Positions 24,101 through 36,971 of a stretch of 64,000 nucleotides of DNA are shown here, one piece after another (the first letter of the stretch is position 1; every line of letters begins with the position of its first letter). The position numbers and the translations under genes were made by a program. The notes under the pieces are model-generated. The model saw only the letters and a program-made list of their open reading frames with translations, was not told the origin of the DNA and ran no database searches. Source of the DNA: Hyalella azteca (taxonomy: Eukaryota; Arthropoda; Malacostraca; Amphipoda; Hyalellidae); NCBI RefSeq assembly GCF_000764305.2, contig NW_025943831.1, positions 1-64,000 of the forward strand, written 5' to 3'.

Positions 24101-27100
24101 ATGCATTAGTGCGTTCGACAACGGCCCAATTAAGGAATAATTTCAAAGTATTACGTTCAGTTTTTTTATATATCCGATGAAACACTGAATATTCGATTAA
24201 GTGAAAAGTTCTATTTTATGCGAGTGGCGTACGAGTACGTTATCAGTTAAAGGACCAAAATGTAGATCAAACCTGAATTTTAGTTGGCAAACAGAACACG
24301 GTAAATAGTTTGATTTCGGTATTAACGTAATTGACCATTATTATTATTTTTAATAATCTTTGCCCGTAAGTTCAAAGCAATTTAATATCACAAGGCTAAA
24401 AAAATTTGTCGGAACTAACAAAACTTGTAAAAAAAATTGTACTAAGGGAATAAAAACACTTTAGAACACAACAGAGCAGGTATTATTGTAAAAAAAGAAG
24501 GGAACCAACTTTCAAGGCACGTCGCTGTACCTGTCTGGGGTTTTCCAAGCAACTCTATGAAGAGTCCTTGAGAGGCAGGTTTTTCTATAAAACTCTTGGC
24601 TTGGTTATACCACTTCTAAGTAGGTGTAATCAGATTAGGAGCATTCATTTCTGATTTTACACGACCGAGTGGAAAGTAACGCTACTAAAGATACAATTGC
24701 CAGCGATGAGACCAAATATGGCCATTGATTAAGCTAGTCACTATATATACGATTTTAGGCTGTTAATATCTTGCAAATTATGAATACAAAAGGCGTTTAT
24801 CAAATCAGTGATTGAAAATACAAGGCAAGAACTTGAATGCAGCGCAATAAGCACAGTAATACTTGATAATTTTACCTGATGGAAACGTACTTGCCACAAG
24901 TAGGCATTGTAATTTAGGACAAAGCCAACTATTGAATAAATTAAATAAAGCTCACCTGGGTATAGCTGTACTGGTCATCGTAATCTTCGTCGTCGTCGTC
25001 GTCGAGGGTGTAAGCGGCAGGCAAGAGCTGCGCAGGAGCGCCCAAGTCCAGAAGTTGCGTCGCTATTCCCGTAGCACCGTTGGCGAGCGCGAGCTACGCA
25101 TAACCAGGTATCATAAACGAGCTCAAGGTAGTATATCTTAAAGCTACTACCATAATTTTTGTGATTATAAACTAATGAATATATTGCTCGAATTTTTGGA
25201 CAAAATTACTTAGCTAGCTGCTGCTACGAGTTGAAATAAAGGCAATGCTAGTAATGCAGTGAAACAGACCTGGTAAGGAGATAGTCTTGCGTACGTCTCG
25301 ATGGTAACGGAGGCACGACACGCGGTCACAATATGAGCAACGAGTTCAGGGTCGCGAGCCTCAACTGCGAGATGGAGGGCAGTGCGACCACTCCGGCATT
25401 CCTGTAAGAAAACCAACCAATCTATTCATTAAAAAATGCATTTACGAAACACTGATTACAGAAACAGTCATTGTGAGAAGCTGACATTTAACCCTTATGA
25501 TCGACCGGCTTTGAAGTAAACTCCCTCCAATCAATAAATAACCTGTAATACTTTACGACAAAATATTATATTTATACAAATTTTCGAATTTTTCAAATAA
25601 ATGGATCTCAGCAGTTCGTACTGTTTGTAAATATTTTAGTTTGAAAAATATTTGAGTAATATTCGGGTTGAAGCCATATTTTTTAATTTACGTCAACTAT
25701 GAACTTCAACAATCTTGTAGTTGCAAGATTTGTAAATATAATATGAAACTGCATTTAGTATAACGGCACGCAGAAACTGGCAATTATTAATGTCAAGATA
25801 GGATTATATATTTTAGGATTGAGATGTCTGTCACCTCAATCGTAAAAAAAACAGCGGATAGGTCATGAAAGTGATCGGTGAGAAGCTGTCCGTTCCGCCA
25901 AATTACTTTTTGCTGAATCATGCAAGAAATAGGATACCAAATTAACGGATAATTTTTTATCCATAGACAGTCGAAGGTTTTTTTTCTCGAGTAATGACAG
26001 AAACAGTGATTTACACACAATATTTTTTAATTTACGTCAACTATGAACTTCAACAATCTTGTAGTTGCAAAATTTGTCTAAACATTGATTACTTGTATTG
26101 ATGAGAGGAATTTCTGTAAATCAATGAATCAAGGATGATAAATTATATCGAATTGAAAGCAATAAATATGCAACTACATTTAGTACAACGGCACGCAGAA
26201 ACTGGCAATTGTTAAGGTCAAGATAGGATTATATATTTTAGGATTGAGATGTCTGTCACCTTAATCGTAAAAAAACAGCGGATAGGTCATGAAAGTGATC
26301 GGTGAGAAGCTGTCCGTTCCGCCAAATTACTTTTTGCTGAATCATGCAAGAAATAGGATACCAAATTAACGGATAATTTTTTATCCATAGACAGTCGAAG
26401 GTTTTTTTTCTCGAGTAATGACAGAAACAGTGATTTACACACAAAAAATTACAGCAAATGGAATGAATGAAAACAGTGTAAACAAAGTCCAGTTATACCT
26501 ATATTGAATAACAGTAATAAAACATTCCTCTAATTTAACTGGAAACAGATGAACAACCTGTTGAAACAGGTAATGCGGCACTTCTTAGAGCACCAGCAAG
26601 GTAATCAATTACTGGTAAATTAATATAAAATCGCACAGGCCGCACCTTGGCATTGACGTCGGCGCCGTACCACGTCAAGTGCTGCAATATCTCCTTATCA
26701 CCGGCCATAGCAGCCACGTGCACACACGTCTCACCTGAAAACGGATATGAATATGGGTCAACGATCGCTCTGTGAATCAGTTATTGCTTTTTATGGAGCA
26801 GTACGACTCAACACTGCAATTAATCACGATACGGTAAAAATGCCAGCAACGTCAGCAACGATAATTCAGCAAATGTCAGCAACGATAATTCTGCGTGTAA
26901 CCTCTAACTACAAAAGGAATTAATTTAATAAAACTTAATAAAATGGTCATTGGTTTATGTAAAACTATAAATAACGCAGGAGGGACAAAAGTGATCTGAG
27001 GGTATAAGTCTATATAAAGGGAGGTTCCTGAGAGGGAGCGTTTGGCCTGGCCAAGCTCCAAATAAGGCTTTGCGGGGAAGACGCACGAGTAGCCAAGCAA

Positions 27101-30100
27101 GATGAAAGAGTGACGGAAGCCTCCGCATACTTGATAATCGTGCGCTTATGATTCTTGAGCTATGCGCGGGATACCAGAAAAATTGCAGCCAGGCACATTA
27201 CATCCAAAGTGTATCGAAAATGACCACTATTCATAGTCTCTTCATAATATTGCTGTGAAAACACTGGCCCTTTAATCGTCAAATGCGGCGTAACCAACAC
27301 GTGGGAGTACAATCAAACGATTCATTGGTTTCGCGCGCAAGTGAGGAAATGGGGACATTTTTCACGACTGCATTACCAAATGCGCCACGTAGCACGGCCA
27401 TATGACTTCCATCAAGACGAAAAATAAGAAGTATCCACTTAAATCTGATTATGTAAAAAATAAACACGAAGGTCACTGTATTCATAACGATGGACCGCAT
27501 TACGATAATAAGTATTACTGATTGTAACAGTCATTTCTAACTTTAGAACCGCGAACAACATGATCCCCAAAGTATCAGGTGCAAGCGCAAGTGTGTGCTT
27601 CATCAGGTAGCCCAATGAGCCGGAGTTGCAGCGCAAATACTGCGGTGTCAGGGCGACTAATGTGCATGAGAAACGCAACCCCGAGGACCCGCAGCGCAGC
27701 TTCGTGGGGTTTCCCCGACTAGCCCGCATCGCGGCGCTGCTCATGCAATGGGGAGGACCTTCCTCCCTCCCTCTCCTGGTGTGGCTCTTGCCACCAGTCG
27801 TTCACATTCATATCTTCATGTTCATATTACTAACGAACGTTCCCGAATTATCACTCATCGACTCATATTTTCCCCACTATACGCCATCAAAGTGACACTC
27901 ACTAGTTCCAAATTATGACAAACCTCGCAAAAGCGAGCATAAACACAAGTAAAAGCAATATTGAACATTCAATATAGTATATGCAATACTAAAATATATT
28001 CCGAACATCGTATACCCCAAACGGTACCGAATAAAAAATATTTCCTCAACAAACATAGCAAAAAAGTGAACGGAAAAATAACTTGTTTTTTTTTTTAGAT
28101 CATAATGACAAAACTATTTACTATTTACAACTGGGATGTTTGCTCAAAGAAGCGCAGCGCACACAGCTGAGCAGAAGGATGGGCGTAAGAGAGAAGCAGG
28201 TTATCTTGCCAAGAACCAAGAATTTGTCTGACGTGCTGAAATAGCCAAATGAGAGAGAGGGGTTGACAACAATGCCACCAAGGTAATTCTGGACACCTGG
28301 CTTTTCCTTACAATTGAGTGAGTTATAAAATCATCAATAGAACAAACCTGAAGTTGCTTCTATAGCCATTGTTCAGCATTGCCTTTCAACCACAGTAACT
28401 ACGGTAGGCTATTTAACTTGCACAATGAGTGATTAAAAATATCCATCAATGCAAGGCAATCAATCCATTTGAAAAAGAGAAGTGATTACAGAATGATAGT
28501 AGAAATGGTACCAGGAGCTTCATATAAAAGTAAACAGAAGTGTGAAACACATAAAAAGGGATGGATCAAATAAAAGATCAAGTTCAGCTACAAGATTTAA
28601 AATCGAGACAAAAGTCGCCCAAGTGCGTCAATTCATCAAAATTCAGAGGATGAGCTGGGGTGCGCTATTACTGCATTTGAAGACATGATTGTGTTTAATC
28701 TGGCACGACGATCAAATTGTCTGTTCAGTGTGATTAGGTTTGCTAGAATTTGGGGAAGGTGAATACCGTACCCAGTTCAAAAATTGAACAAGGAACAAAC
28801 ATGTAGGAAATTTTGGCCAAGAAGTACGGAGCTTTAGTAAGCATACAAGTCACAAAGCGTCCGAAGAGCTGCCAGCAGCTCATTCAGAAGAATGCGAGAC
28901 CCCAGAAGTGCAGCGAAGGCTTCAGCTTCAGGGCGGGAAAACCAGCTAGATGGAGGTCGCATTCACGCAGCGCGCGTGTCCCACGAAGCAACTGTGCCAG
29001 CACTGCAATTACTGAGTGCCAGCCTTGCAGTGCTTCAGTGCCAGTAGCAATGCTGGTCGGGCAGAAATAAATATACCAAAAAGATGCTCTTAGGCTGATG
29101 AACTAGAATTCATAATGGAGGCTATTTTGACAAGGGTGGTTTAACCGAACTCCTCACAGAGAGAACGCAAAACAATTTTGAGGGATGAGTTACCTAAACG
29201 CATGATGACAACCATCGACCGGGTAGCTAACTAGGCCGTTTTTGTCTGAGGTCGTTAGCACCACAAGATAACGCTCAATCCTAACGGTAACGACAGTCAA
29301 TGAGTCGCGTGCAATGAAAAACGTAAGATGATTTTAATGTCCCCAACTTATATTTTAAGGCCGCTGTATTTAGTTCAATGATGTATAAGGTCTCGCGAAT
29401 AACCGAACCTATGATGTAAGAAACGTGTGCCAGCAGCTGAGTACAGGAATGAGCATGAAGCGAAGAACATCATAGTGTCGAACGAGCGAGAAGAGCAAGA
29501 AGCTTACAGCTAGGATGTCGCTATCACTGCAAGATGCCTCCTGCCATGCTGCCTTCCTGTGTCAGTACGCCAGAGATGGAGTTCAACTCGACTAATGCAT
29601 TAGAAGGTGTCACCATCACACACAATTGATCAGCAATCAGGTTCAAGAATTTCACTTAGAAACAAGGTAGCCGCTAAACTATTTTTTGTTCAACTTTTTT
29701 CATCATCAACTTAGTGCATAACATGACCTTTTTTAATCCAACCCAACCTAATCTATACTATTAAACCAGACCTAACCGCATCTTGCCTAACGTAAGCAAA
29801 CCCAGCCAGGCCTAGCTTAAGTGAAACGTAATAATGTTGGATACCTGGAGAAACATCAGAATTTCATGCAGGAAATATCATGAATACAATTATTCATTTT
29901 CAAATAAAAAACCGAGCGAAATCTGCGATTTCATTATGAAAAAACTTGCGTTAAACAGTTGGCCGAACAAACAGGAAAGGACCAGTTTTTGCAACTTGAT
30001 AAGTTAATGAGCGAGAAAACGATTATTTGAATGATTTCACGGAGTAATTGGTCAATTTAAGCACTGTAGTCCGGTGAGGCATCGTTGTTTCACTTGAATC

Positions 30101-33100
30101 TAGAGTAATTTAGGAATTGCCGACCCGTGCGAGAACAGCGAGAACTTCCCGTGAAGACTAATTTAGAATGCCAGAGCGCGTTTCTCTTAATAATCGCAGT
30201 GAGAGTCGGAGGAGGGGGATCCCAAGGTTACACAAAAGAAAAGTATACTAGGTGGATAAGTACCTTATTAAAATATTGTATAATTCGACCACAATTTTAG
30301 ACACATTAACATATAATTATTGAACCCTTACCCCGCGAAACAAGGAGCGGAATAAGGTGAATGCACAGCGAGTTTCAGTGGGAAGGGGGAGTAGTCGCGG
30401 CGAGTGCGATTGCCTTAAAAGGAGTCGATTCAGAGCCAAAGAGGGGCGCCCTCTCAGAGGCGCCGAGCTATATTGGCATGCTCGTGTTCTATTTTGTGAG
30501 GCACGCCGGGCACGTGATGCCTCTGCCCTTCCCTCCCTCGGGGATTTGAGCATCAGTGGACTTCCCGGGCAAAAATACAAGCAAGTACATATACGCACGA
30601 ACCTGAGTAAACAAGCAAATAGACGCGACTATACACAGAGCAAAATACAAACCAAGGCAAGTTCGTATTTTGTTCAGGCGAAAAAAATGTCATGAAGTAT
30701 GAGAAATCAAACATTGCTTAGTAATTCGAACATCGCCTCAACACATAGTTTCATTGGTAATTTTTGGTGAAAAGCTTAAATGAAATTCGAAACTTTGAGA
30801 GAGTGCAGTTCAGACTCTTAAACAATATTGTCTCGAGGTATGCTGACAGTGCTAGAATCATATGACATGTGATGCACATGCAGTCAAGGAAATTGGCCTT
30901 ATTCTCCTAGTGTACCTACAAAATAACCACAAGGATTGCTCCAAAAATATTAACACTTTGGTGGTCAAGACATATTTAGAGAAGGAAACAACGATTAATT
31001 TGTCGAGAGAAAAAAACGTATGACCCGCGCAGAATTTCAAAAAGTTATTAAGTGAAAGCGATATGCAATAACCTTGAGGGCATTCCGCAACAGTGGGGAT
31101 CTCGTAGAGATAGCAGAGATAAAGAGCAGGAAACCCCATTCACGATAACAGTGGGAATTTGTTAGGACACTTACACAGCATGGGCACGGCCGGTTACTCA
31201 TGATATGAACTATCATCACCAAGATGACCTTAATTGCGTAACCGAATGCATGCCGAATGAAGAAATAATCATTTTTGCAAATCCAACCTACACCGGTTCC
31301 AGTTCAGACTCAAGACTGTAACTCCATTTTTCAACGAACGAGAATTCAACGTCATCGACTATGCCACTAACATAACCGTAATTAGAAAAAATTCAAGCGC
31401 TTGCCATTAATAATTAGGAATGAGAAAGAACAACCAAAAATGACCTCAAGTTTCATTTACAGCACTTCAAAAAGTTTAATCCGATTACCAGGTATATCAG
31501 TGCAATTGCAGCCTTGAGTGAAAATAGATCCGAATAAAATTTCAAATGAAGTGATGGCAAAAGTTTTCTTTTGCCATCAAGTGCGCAAAGGAAACAAAAC
31601 AAGTCAGGAATGAAAGTTAAATTGAGTTGAATGAGCTAGAACTCACCCTGATAGTTAGTGAGGTCGGCAGCGACGAGGCCTGGCGTGTGGGTGGGGGCAT
31701 AGGAGAGATGGGCGTTCATCACCTCAGTGACAGTGACGGGCCTGGTTAGGTGAGTAACCATGGCGGCGTCCTTCCGACCACAGGCCACGTGTAGGGGGGT
31801 GTTCCCCCGCAGGTCTCTTGCAACTGGCGAGGCTCCACACACTATCAAGTGGCGAGCAATGGCCGGCACTCCAGCGCTCACAGCCAAATGCAGAGCCGTC
31901 TGCACCACAGAGAAAATTTGATGTGAGACTTGACTTTAGCTGCCACAATACGTTGTGGGAAATGATCATCGCTGTAAAAAAAATTGTCACGAATATAATG
32001 TTTCATGCACAATTGAAACTGAACTTCACCTCAACATTATCACGACAAATATGATCGTCTAAGAATTTTGGCGAATTTTCACTAAGTGCCTCAAGGAGCC
32101 CACCAATATCAAAGCCCGGTGAGATGATACACGACCCATATATACATTATACATGTGTAATGGTCCTAGATTTTATACGTATTTTAATATCATTAAAACA
32201 AAGAACACGAATAAATTCAAAGGTTAGTTTAACCCAAGACAGAAGGAATTTGGCTGTACTAAAAATTGTGAAAGGATTATAGAACTGCCAGAAGGGTACT
32301 CACCCTGCCAGAGTTGTTAGCGAGGTCGAGGAAAGCTTGATGAGGCAGGAGCCGAGTAATGTGATAGACCACCTCAATGAAGCCCCTCATTACCGCAACA
32401 TGAAGCTGCCTGTAACAAAAAAAAAACACTATAGACCTGGAGTCCGTAAGACCACATATTTTGAGTTGTATAGAAAATAAAATAAAATTTAATACTGCTT
32501 ACTGTTATAATACCAGCCCATTAAGCTAGTGTTTTGTCTGCCAGGCTGAAGCAGACTGAAGTTGAGTTAAGTTTCTGAGTTAAGTTAAGTTAAGTGTCTG
32601 AAGTTAAGCTGCCAGGCATTCAATCCGAGCAGCCAAAATATCTGGTTTGACTGGCTCATACGACGAAAGCTGTAAAACGAGGAAAACTTGTAGGAGCACT
32701 TTCGCTGCAAAAATGTAACTAAACGAGAAGCTGCAAAAATAGAACTAAACGAGAACAGGAATAAGCAAACCATCGAGAGCCTACAGGAGCCGATAGTTTT
32801 CTCCTTTACAATCTCTTGCGATGGAAATAATTCCTATAGGTATCAACAGAAAACCTTTTTCGGCCGTGAAATCGGCCGATATAAAATGTAATGTAATGAA
32901 TCATCGAAATAAAATGTAATAGAATACTTTTTTAACAAAAGGCAAATTTTTTCGAAGATGTCGTTGAAATATAGCTATTTCATATACACAAGTTCTTCGT
33001 TGCTTTGGATTTAGCTTATTACTATTTTGAGAGTTTGAGTGCGTGTTTTCAAAGAATCCAAGATAAGAGCACAGGATGGCTACATCAAGCGAGGGGAACA

Positions 33101-35018
33101 CCGTCGGCTGAAGACGTCATGATACGTCACATCATATCCTGATCTCCTTTAACAATTAGGCACAAGGATGAGAACGTTTAGCTGACTGAGCCTCAAGCAA
33201 GCATTGCAAGTAAATCTCCGAAAACAGAATCACATAAGTTTCATTATTTTATTTGTGACTGACATGTGCATGGGAGTGATACTGAATATCATTCAAGTTA
33301 CCAGTTGAATCGATTCCGTCTGCACCAATACTGGTTGGCTAACGAATAGATTGTTTTATCTGAATAGCCTTGATCATGAATTAATTATACCTTTATCAAG
33401 ACAAAAAGTTCACAGTTCAACTTTGCACTAGCATAAGTTCAATCAAATTAAGGTTTACCCAACACACTCTTCTAACGCCGTTTCGTCATCGAAGTAGAGA
33501 GCAACTGACACGTTAATCGTCGCAAAGCACTGAAAATAAAATGACGGCTTGTGCTTAGTCAGGTTAGTAGGAAAACTACTGAACGGAGAACCCGTTTGAG
33601 TCACTCCAACAGGATATATTACTAACAAAATTACACGCTTTAGAAAGATATCCCGGGCCAATACTTCGTAAATCCTTAAGCATGAGCTTCCAATGACGTC
33701 CCATGTTTCTACTAGTATAAAGTTACAACAAAATACCACTCATCATTCTTGGAATTAATTATGCTGACTGTTGACGTAACTCGCTACCTCGACGCATGGA
33801 AGCCAGGCGACATTTTGAATCTTGGAATTCGACTTAACACGTAATTAAACACTCAAACACACTTCAACCAAATCATTTATAGGCATTTATACTAGTATAT
33901 TAATATTTTATTATGTAAGAAGTAAGTCGTCGGAAAAATCTGTAACCTAAAAAAGACGATGTTAAATCTCAAATGGAAGCGCTCTGGGGAAAACCTGCTA
34001 TTTACAAGTTACGGAAAACCCATAAACCTTTCACTTGACGCGACCGTAGAGAGAAAGAGAGCTGAGTCCAAGATGTAGTAGCGTCAACAGGTCATGCACG
34101 GAACAGTTACGAAACATAGGAATGTTAACAGTACTGCAGTAGAATTATAACATAGCTGAAGAAAAAACGGTGAGCCGGATGAGAATACTAAGAAAATAGG
34201 AAGACGGTTCACTTGAAGAACAACGAAATTTTGGAAAATTTTCCACTTATGTTGGGGTACAACGACTGACAATGTACGGTAGCACCATTCCAAGCCAAAC
34301 CACGTAAGATAGTCGTCACACTTTCCTCATTCAACGAACAAAAATTTTGCGGGAGGTGATTGCAGGTGATTAGCAATGAGCCATTAAAGCCTTCAGCTCG
34401 ATTTGAATATAATAACTTATAAGTTGTTTGCTCACTCAATGACACAAACAAGTTTAAAATTCATCTTTCAGATTCAACTTACGTGTCTCCATCTTTATCC
34501 GGACTGAAAACTTCTCGTAAAAGGGTGACGTGACTGCGAGAAATTTCCAGATTGCAGCCAGCATCTCTTCTGCTGTGGCTATCTTCTGAAATCCTCGAAT
34601 TTGAAGGATCGTCACTTGTGTTGTTCTCGACTGAATCTTCGTAGTTTTGTGTGCTCGAGCGCAATTGCAACGAATTCATCTGATCGGAAATATCGATACC
34701 AGAATCAAGGCAGCCGGAGGATGTAATAGCAGAGGAAGATAGTTGGGAGTCAAGATGGTGACCTCCGTGAGAAGCATCGTTAGAACTTCCAGACAGAGTC
34801 CGTGATAGAAGAGTCTGGCTCGGCTGATTGTTTGTGCTCAAGTTGTAGTCTTCAACACTACTACTCGATACCAGATTCGATCCCGACAGAAAACCAGAGT
34901 CGGAATGTGAATCGTAGACAGATTTATAATTGTCTCCTCCTGGACTGAGAGAGCCCCCCTCGTCGTTTGATCTCTTCGAATGGCCTTCAGGCCTGGTCAC
35001 GCCGCCTGTTTGCCACAT
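21013..35018 (-). CDS. cact: cactus / IkB inhibitor of NF-kB, complete seven-exon gene
   Basis: Cytoplasmic inhibitor that holds Rel/Dorsal-type NF-kB; in insects it is destroyed after Toll signalling. Exons on the minus strand: 35018-34483, 32409-32304, 31899-31647, 26734-26646, 25401-25270, 25093-24956 and 21171-21013. They join to 1,413 nt, 470 residues plus TAA, with all splice phases agreeing. The start is the first ATG after an in-frame TAG. Residues 40-45 are DSGFLS, the canonical beta-TrCP degron of IkB proteins, in a Ser-rich leader. From about residue 175 come ankyrin repeats: QLHVAVMRG, TALHLAV, GNTPLHVAC, CVHVAAMAG...GADVNAK, GRTALHLAVE and LSPYQLALANG. A strongly acidic stretch (about 406-414, DDDDDEDYDD) and a PEST-like tail follow, as in IkB-alpha and Drosophila Cactus (about 500 aa). 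Family identity is clear; orthology to Cactus rather than another arthropod IkB is inferred from the DSG leader and layout. Confidence 0.95.
24956..25093 (-). CDS. cact: cactus exon 6: last repeat and acidic tract
   Basis: Acceptor TTATGCGTAG and donor GTGAGC. Reads LALANGATGIATQLLDLGA and then an Asp/Glu run from repeated GAC codons. The acidic tail of IkB proteins contacts the Rel DNA-binding surface (family knowledge). The GAC/GTC run is prone to length change. Confidence 0.93.
25270..25401 (-). CDS. cact: cactus exon 5: ankyrin repeat 5
   Basis: Acceptor TTTTCTTACAG and donor GTCTGT. 44 codons in phase 0: ECRSGRTALHLAVEARDPEL...LSPYQ, aligning with the GRTALHLAVD...YSPYQ block of human IkB-alpha. 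Confidence 0.95.
25676..26444. repeat. Tandem duplication in cactus intron 4
   Basis: Copy 1 is 25676-26019 and copy 2 is 26020-26444. They are nearly identical over about 260 bp (from ACGGCACGCAGAAACTGGCA onward) and over the first 45 bp. They differ by a roughly 80-bp segment present only in copy 2. Recent origin is likely from the low divergence. Open frames in it are noncoding shadows. Confidence 0.9.
26646..26734 (-). CDS. cact: cactus exon 4: ankyrin repeat 4
   Basis: Acceptor CCGTTTTCAG; donor GTGCGG is non-canonical beyond the GT but the frame demands it. Reads GETCVHVAAMAGDKEIL...WYGADVNAK. Confidence 0.93.
27600..27790. promoter_or_regulatory. GC-rich intronic patch with kB-like palindrome
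   Basis: Sharply GC- and CpG-rich island inside the AT-rich third cactus intron. At 27706-27716 it contains GGGGTTTCCCC, whose first ten bases match GGGRNNYYCC. It could be an intronic enhancer or an internal promoter; no conserved coding frame was recognised in it. Confidence 0.3.
31647..31899 (-). CDS. cact: cactus exon 3: ankyrin repeats 2-3
   Basis: Acceptor TCTGTGGTGCAG and donor GTGAGT. 84 codons with TALHLAV...HLIVCGASPVARD and RGNTPLHVACGRKD, then a non-repeat insert of the kind seen between repeats 3 and 4 of Drosophila Cactus. Confidence 0.95.
32304..32409 (-). CDS. cact: cactus exon 2: ankyrin repeat 1
   Basis: Acceptor is a T-rich run ending TTACAG; donor GTGAGT. Enters in phase 2, leaves in phase 0, 35 codons. 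Reads QLHVAVMRGFIEVVYHI...FLDLANNSGR, matching the first ankyrin repeat of IkB/Cactus. Confidence 0.94.
32560..32612. repeat. TTAAG-rich short repeat
   Basis: GAAGTTGAGTTAAGTTTCTGAGTTAAG-like motifs repeat about five times in cactus intron 1, with a TTAAG core. Confidence 0.5.
34483..35018 (-). CDS. cact: cactus exon 1: regulatory leader with degron
   Basis: Encodes residues 1-178 plus two bases of codon 179. Ser/Asn/Asp-rich and presumably disordered. It holds DSGFLS (40-45) and a second looser motif DSGIDIS (105-111). It ends SPDKDGDT, the usual lead-in to the first IkB ankyrin repeat. Donor GTAAGT. A TTTTGTTAG acceptor-like sequence lies just 5' of the ATG, so an upstream noncoding exon is possible. 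Confidence 0.94.
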
Positions 35019-35355
35019 AATTCTAATTTTACACAATGAAATCCTCTAACAAAACTACCAATGCACTGGGCGGTAATTTATCGATATTACTCCGGGAATA
35101 AAAAATGTTGCTGCCTGTATAACTTAACACTTGATATTTCAGCGAAAACCAGGAGAAAAATGATCACGGAACACTTAACACCATAATAGGGGATGCCACG
35201 CCAACCACACACGCATACATAGTCTGAAGCTAAGAGCCAGGAAATCGTCGACCACTCAGCTCCAAAAACAAGTAACCACTGAGCGCAAGATAGAGCTGCC
35301 GCTGCGCACAATATATGTACAGCATGGCTTCTCACACTGCCACTGATCGCTAGAC

Positions 35356-35365
35356 GGGAAATTCC
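35356..35365. promoter_or_regulatory. kB-type motif upstream of cactus
   Basis: GGGAAATTCC fits GGGRNNYYCC exactly and resembles a strong Dorsal/Dif site. It sits about 340 bp 5' of the cactus ATG. IkB genes are commonly induced by the NF-kB they inhibit (established). Function here is inferred from motif and position. Confidence 0.5.
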
Positions 35366-36971
35366 GAGCGTGGCACATGAACGCATGTAATAGTCATTTC
35401 GGAGTTTAAATGATCTGCTTGAGGTGTGATTTATCTCAGAAACTTATATCTCATAATGTTTACTATCATAGTTATGTTCGTCTTGGACTAATGAGCTTTC
35501 GCCTTGGATTATAACCGGTCGCAATATTGTTAATACGCATACTCGCACAAAAAATCATGCATATGTGGCATCTGTTGAAAAATCTTGAGGTAGGCCAAAT
35601 CCTAATGTTTATCGCATTTTATAAAAAGTTCTTAGATTCAGTTACCGCGAATTTCTGGAAAATCCGTTGGTAATTTGATGGCACCCTACATGCTAAATTG
35701 AATAATTTAGAATAATTTAAGCTAGCAATTGTTCGAATTTGAAAAATTTAGACGCGACACAAATTCGATACGGCCTTGAGGAAAAATTCACTGAAAATTT
35801 CCGTCTAAAATTTCACAATAAAATGTGTTTCAAACAAGAAAAGTGTACTCGTCGGGAAGTATTCACAAGTCCCTCGATTGAACCTAAAAATTGATTAGTA
35901 GGGATTGAGTATTCTCCAGATTTATTAATGAAGGAGGTAAGAGACGACGAGTCCCCATCTCAGAACATAGACGAAAACAAATCATCAGTACAACATTGAT
36001 TTCTACTCAAGTAAAACATTAAGATTTAATGTAGACAAAATTTGGCGACTCTGACATGGTGCAACTAAAAAACTTAGGTGATGGTTAATCATAAGGGGAA
36101 TTGGTGTGGTCGAAACACATTATTATTGTTGTGAATGACGTTAAACTTTACATTAAAATCTTTAATTTGGAAACGAAATATTGTTATATAAATGAAACCC
36201 TAATAATGAAGTTTAAACCTAACAAAGCCTTCACGTCTTAATATATTTACGATTTCTAGCCATAATATTTTTTCTAATAACGGAAATGACTTCAATTTCA
36301 AGTATCAGTATTCACGTTCAGGTCATGACTTCCCACTTGAAAATGACCAGAAATGGAGTCCTCTGTACGTTCAAGGTTCCAGGCTTACTGAATAAACACA
36401 TTCAATCAGTAAGAGTTTTTGTCCTTGGAGTCTTGCCGTCTTGGAGTTAGATTTTCTAAGCGCGACGACGCTTGAGCCGAGCATTCTACCTGCTTGCATG
36501 TTTTCTTTCGAGCTGCTCGGGCCTTATGAACTCTGCATTCGATAGAATACGAAAGTACGGTTTTGAGGGTTTGTTGCTTACATAACAAGCGAAAATCTTA
36601 AAAAACTCGACGAATTTTTCTTGTTTGTCCTCAGTTAAAAACTAGATTTAAATATTTAGGAATTAATTGAAAACCTATGCCAATGGAAGTACAATATACA
36701 CAAGTTTGGGAAGATGCTTTTGTGATCAAGTTTACGTTTTCACTGATTTCTTTCTGGTTCATGAAACCTTACATTAACGAGTCAAGCATAAATGCTGAGA
36801 TACGAATGTTGTAATGTTGTATAAATAAAACAGTATCGAACACTGTTCAAGGAAATTTGAAATTTCAATTGCGACTGAAATTAAGTCTGCAGACTTTTTC
36901 ATAGCGTGTTTGTTGGGCGAGTCTTCCCAAACAAACTAAATGTTCACACTCAGCGCACGAGTTAGCGTTCA
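35366..36971. other. 5' flank of cactus
   Basis: Probable cactus promoter side. No conserved frame or element ends recognised. Confidence 0.4.

Noticed and set aside
25793..26444. Identical 60-codon frames starting MCVNHCFCHYSRKKT, twice
   Set aside because: They lie in the tandem intron duplication and match nothing; two copies of one noncoding frame.
30317..30695. Overlapping frames on both strands in a GC-rich intron patch
   Set aside because: GC-rich sequence has few stops by chance. Opposite-strand frames overlap and none resembles a protein family.
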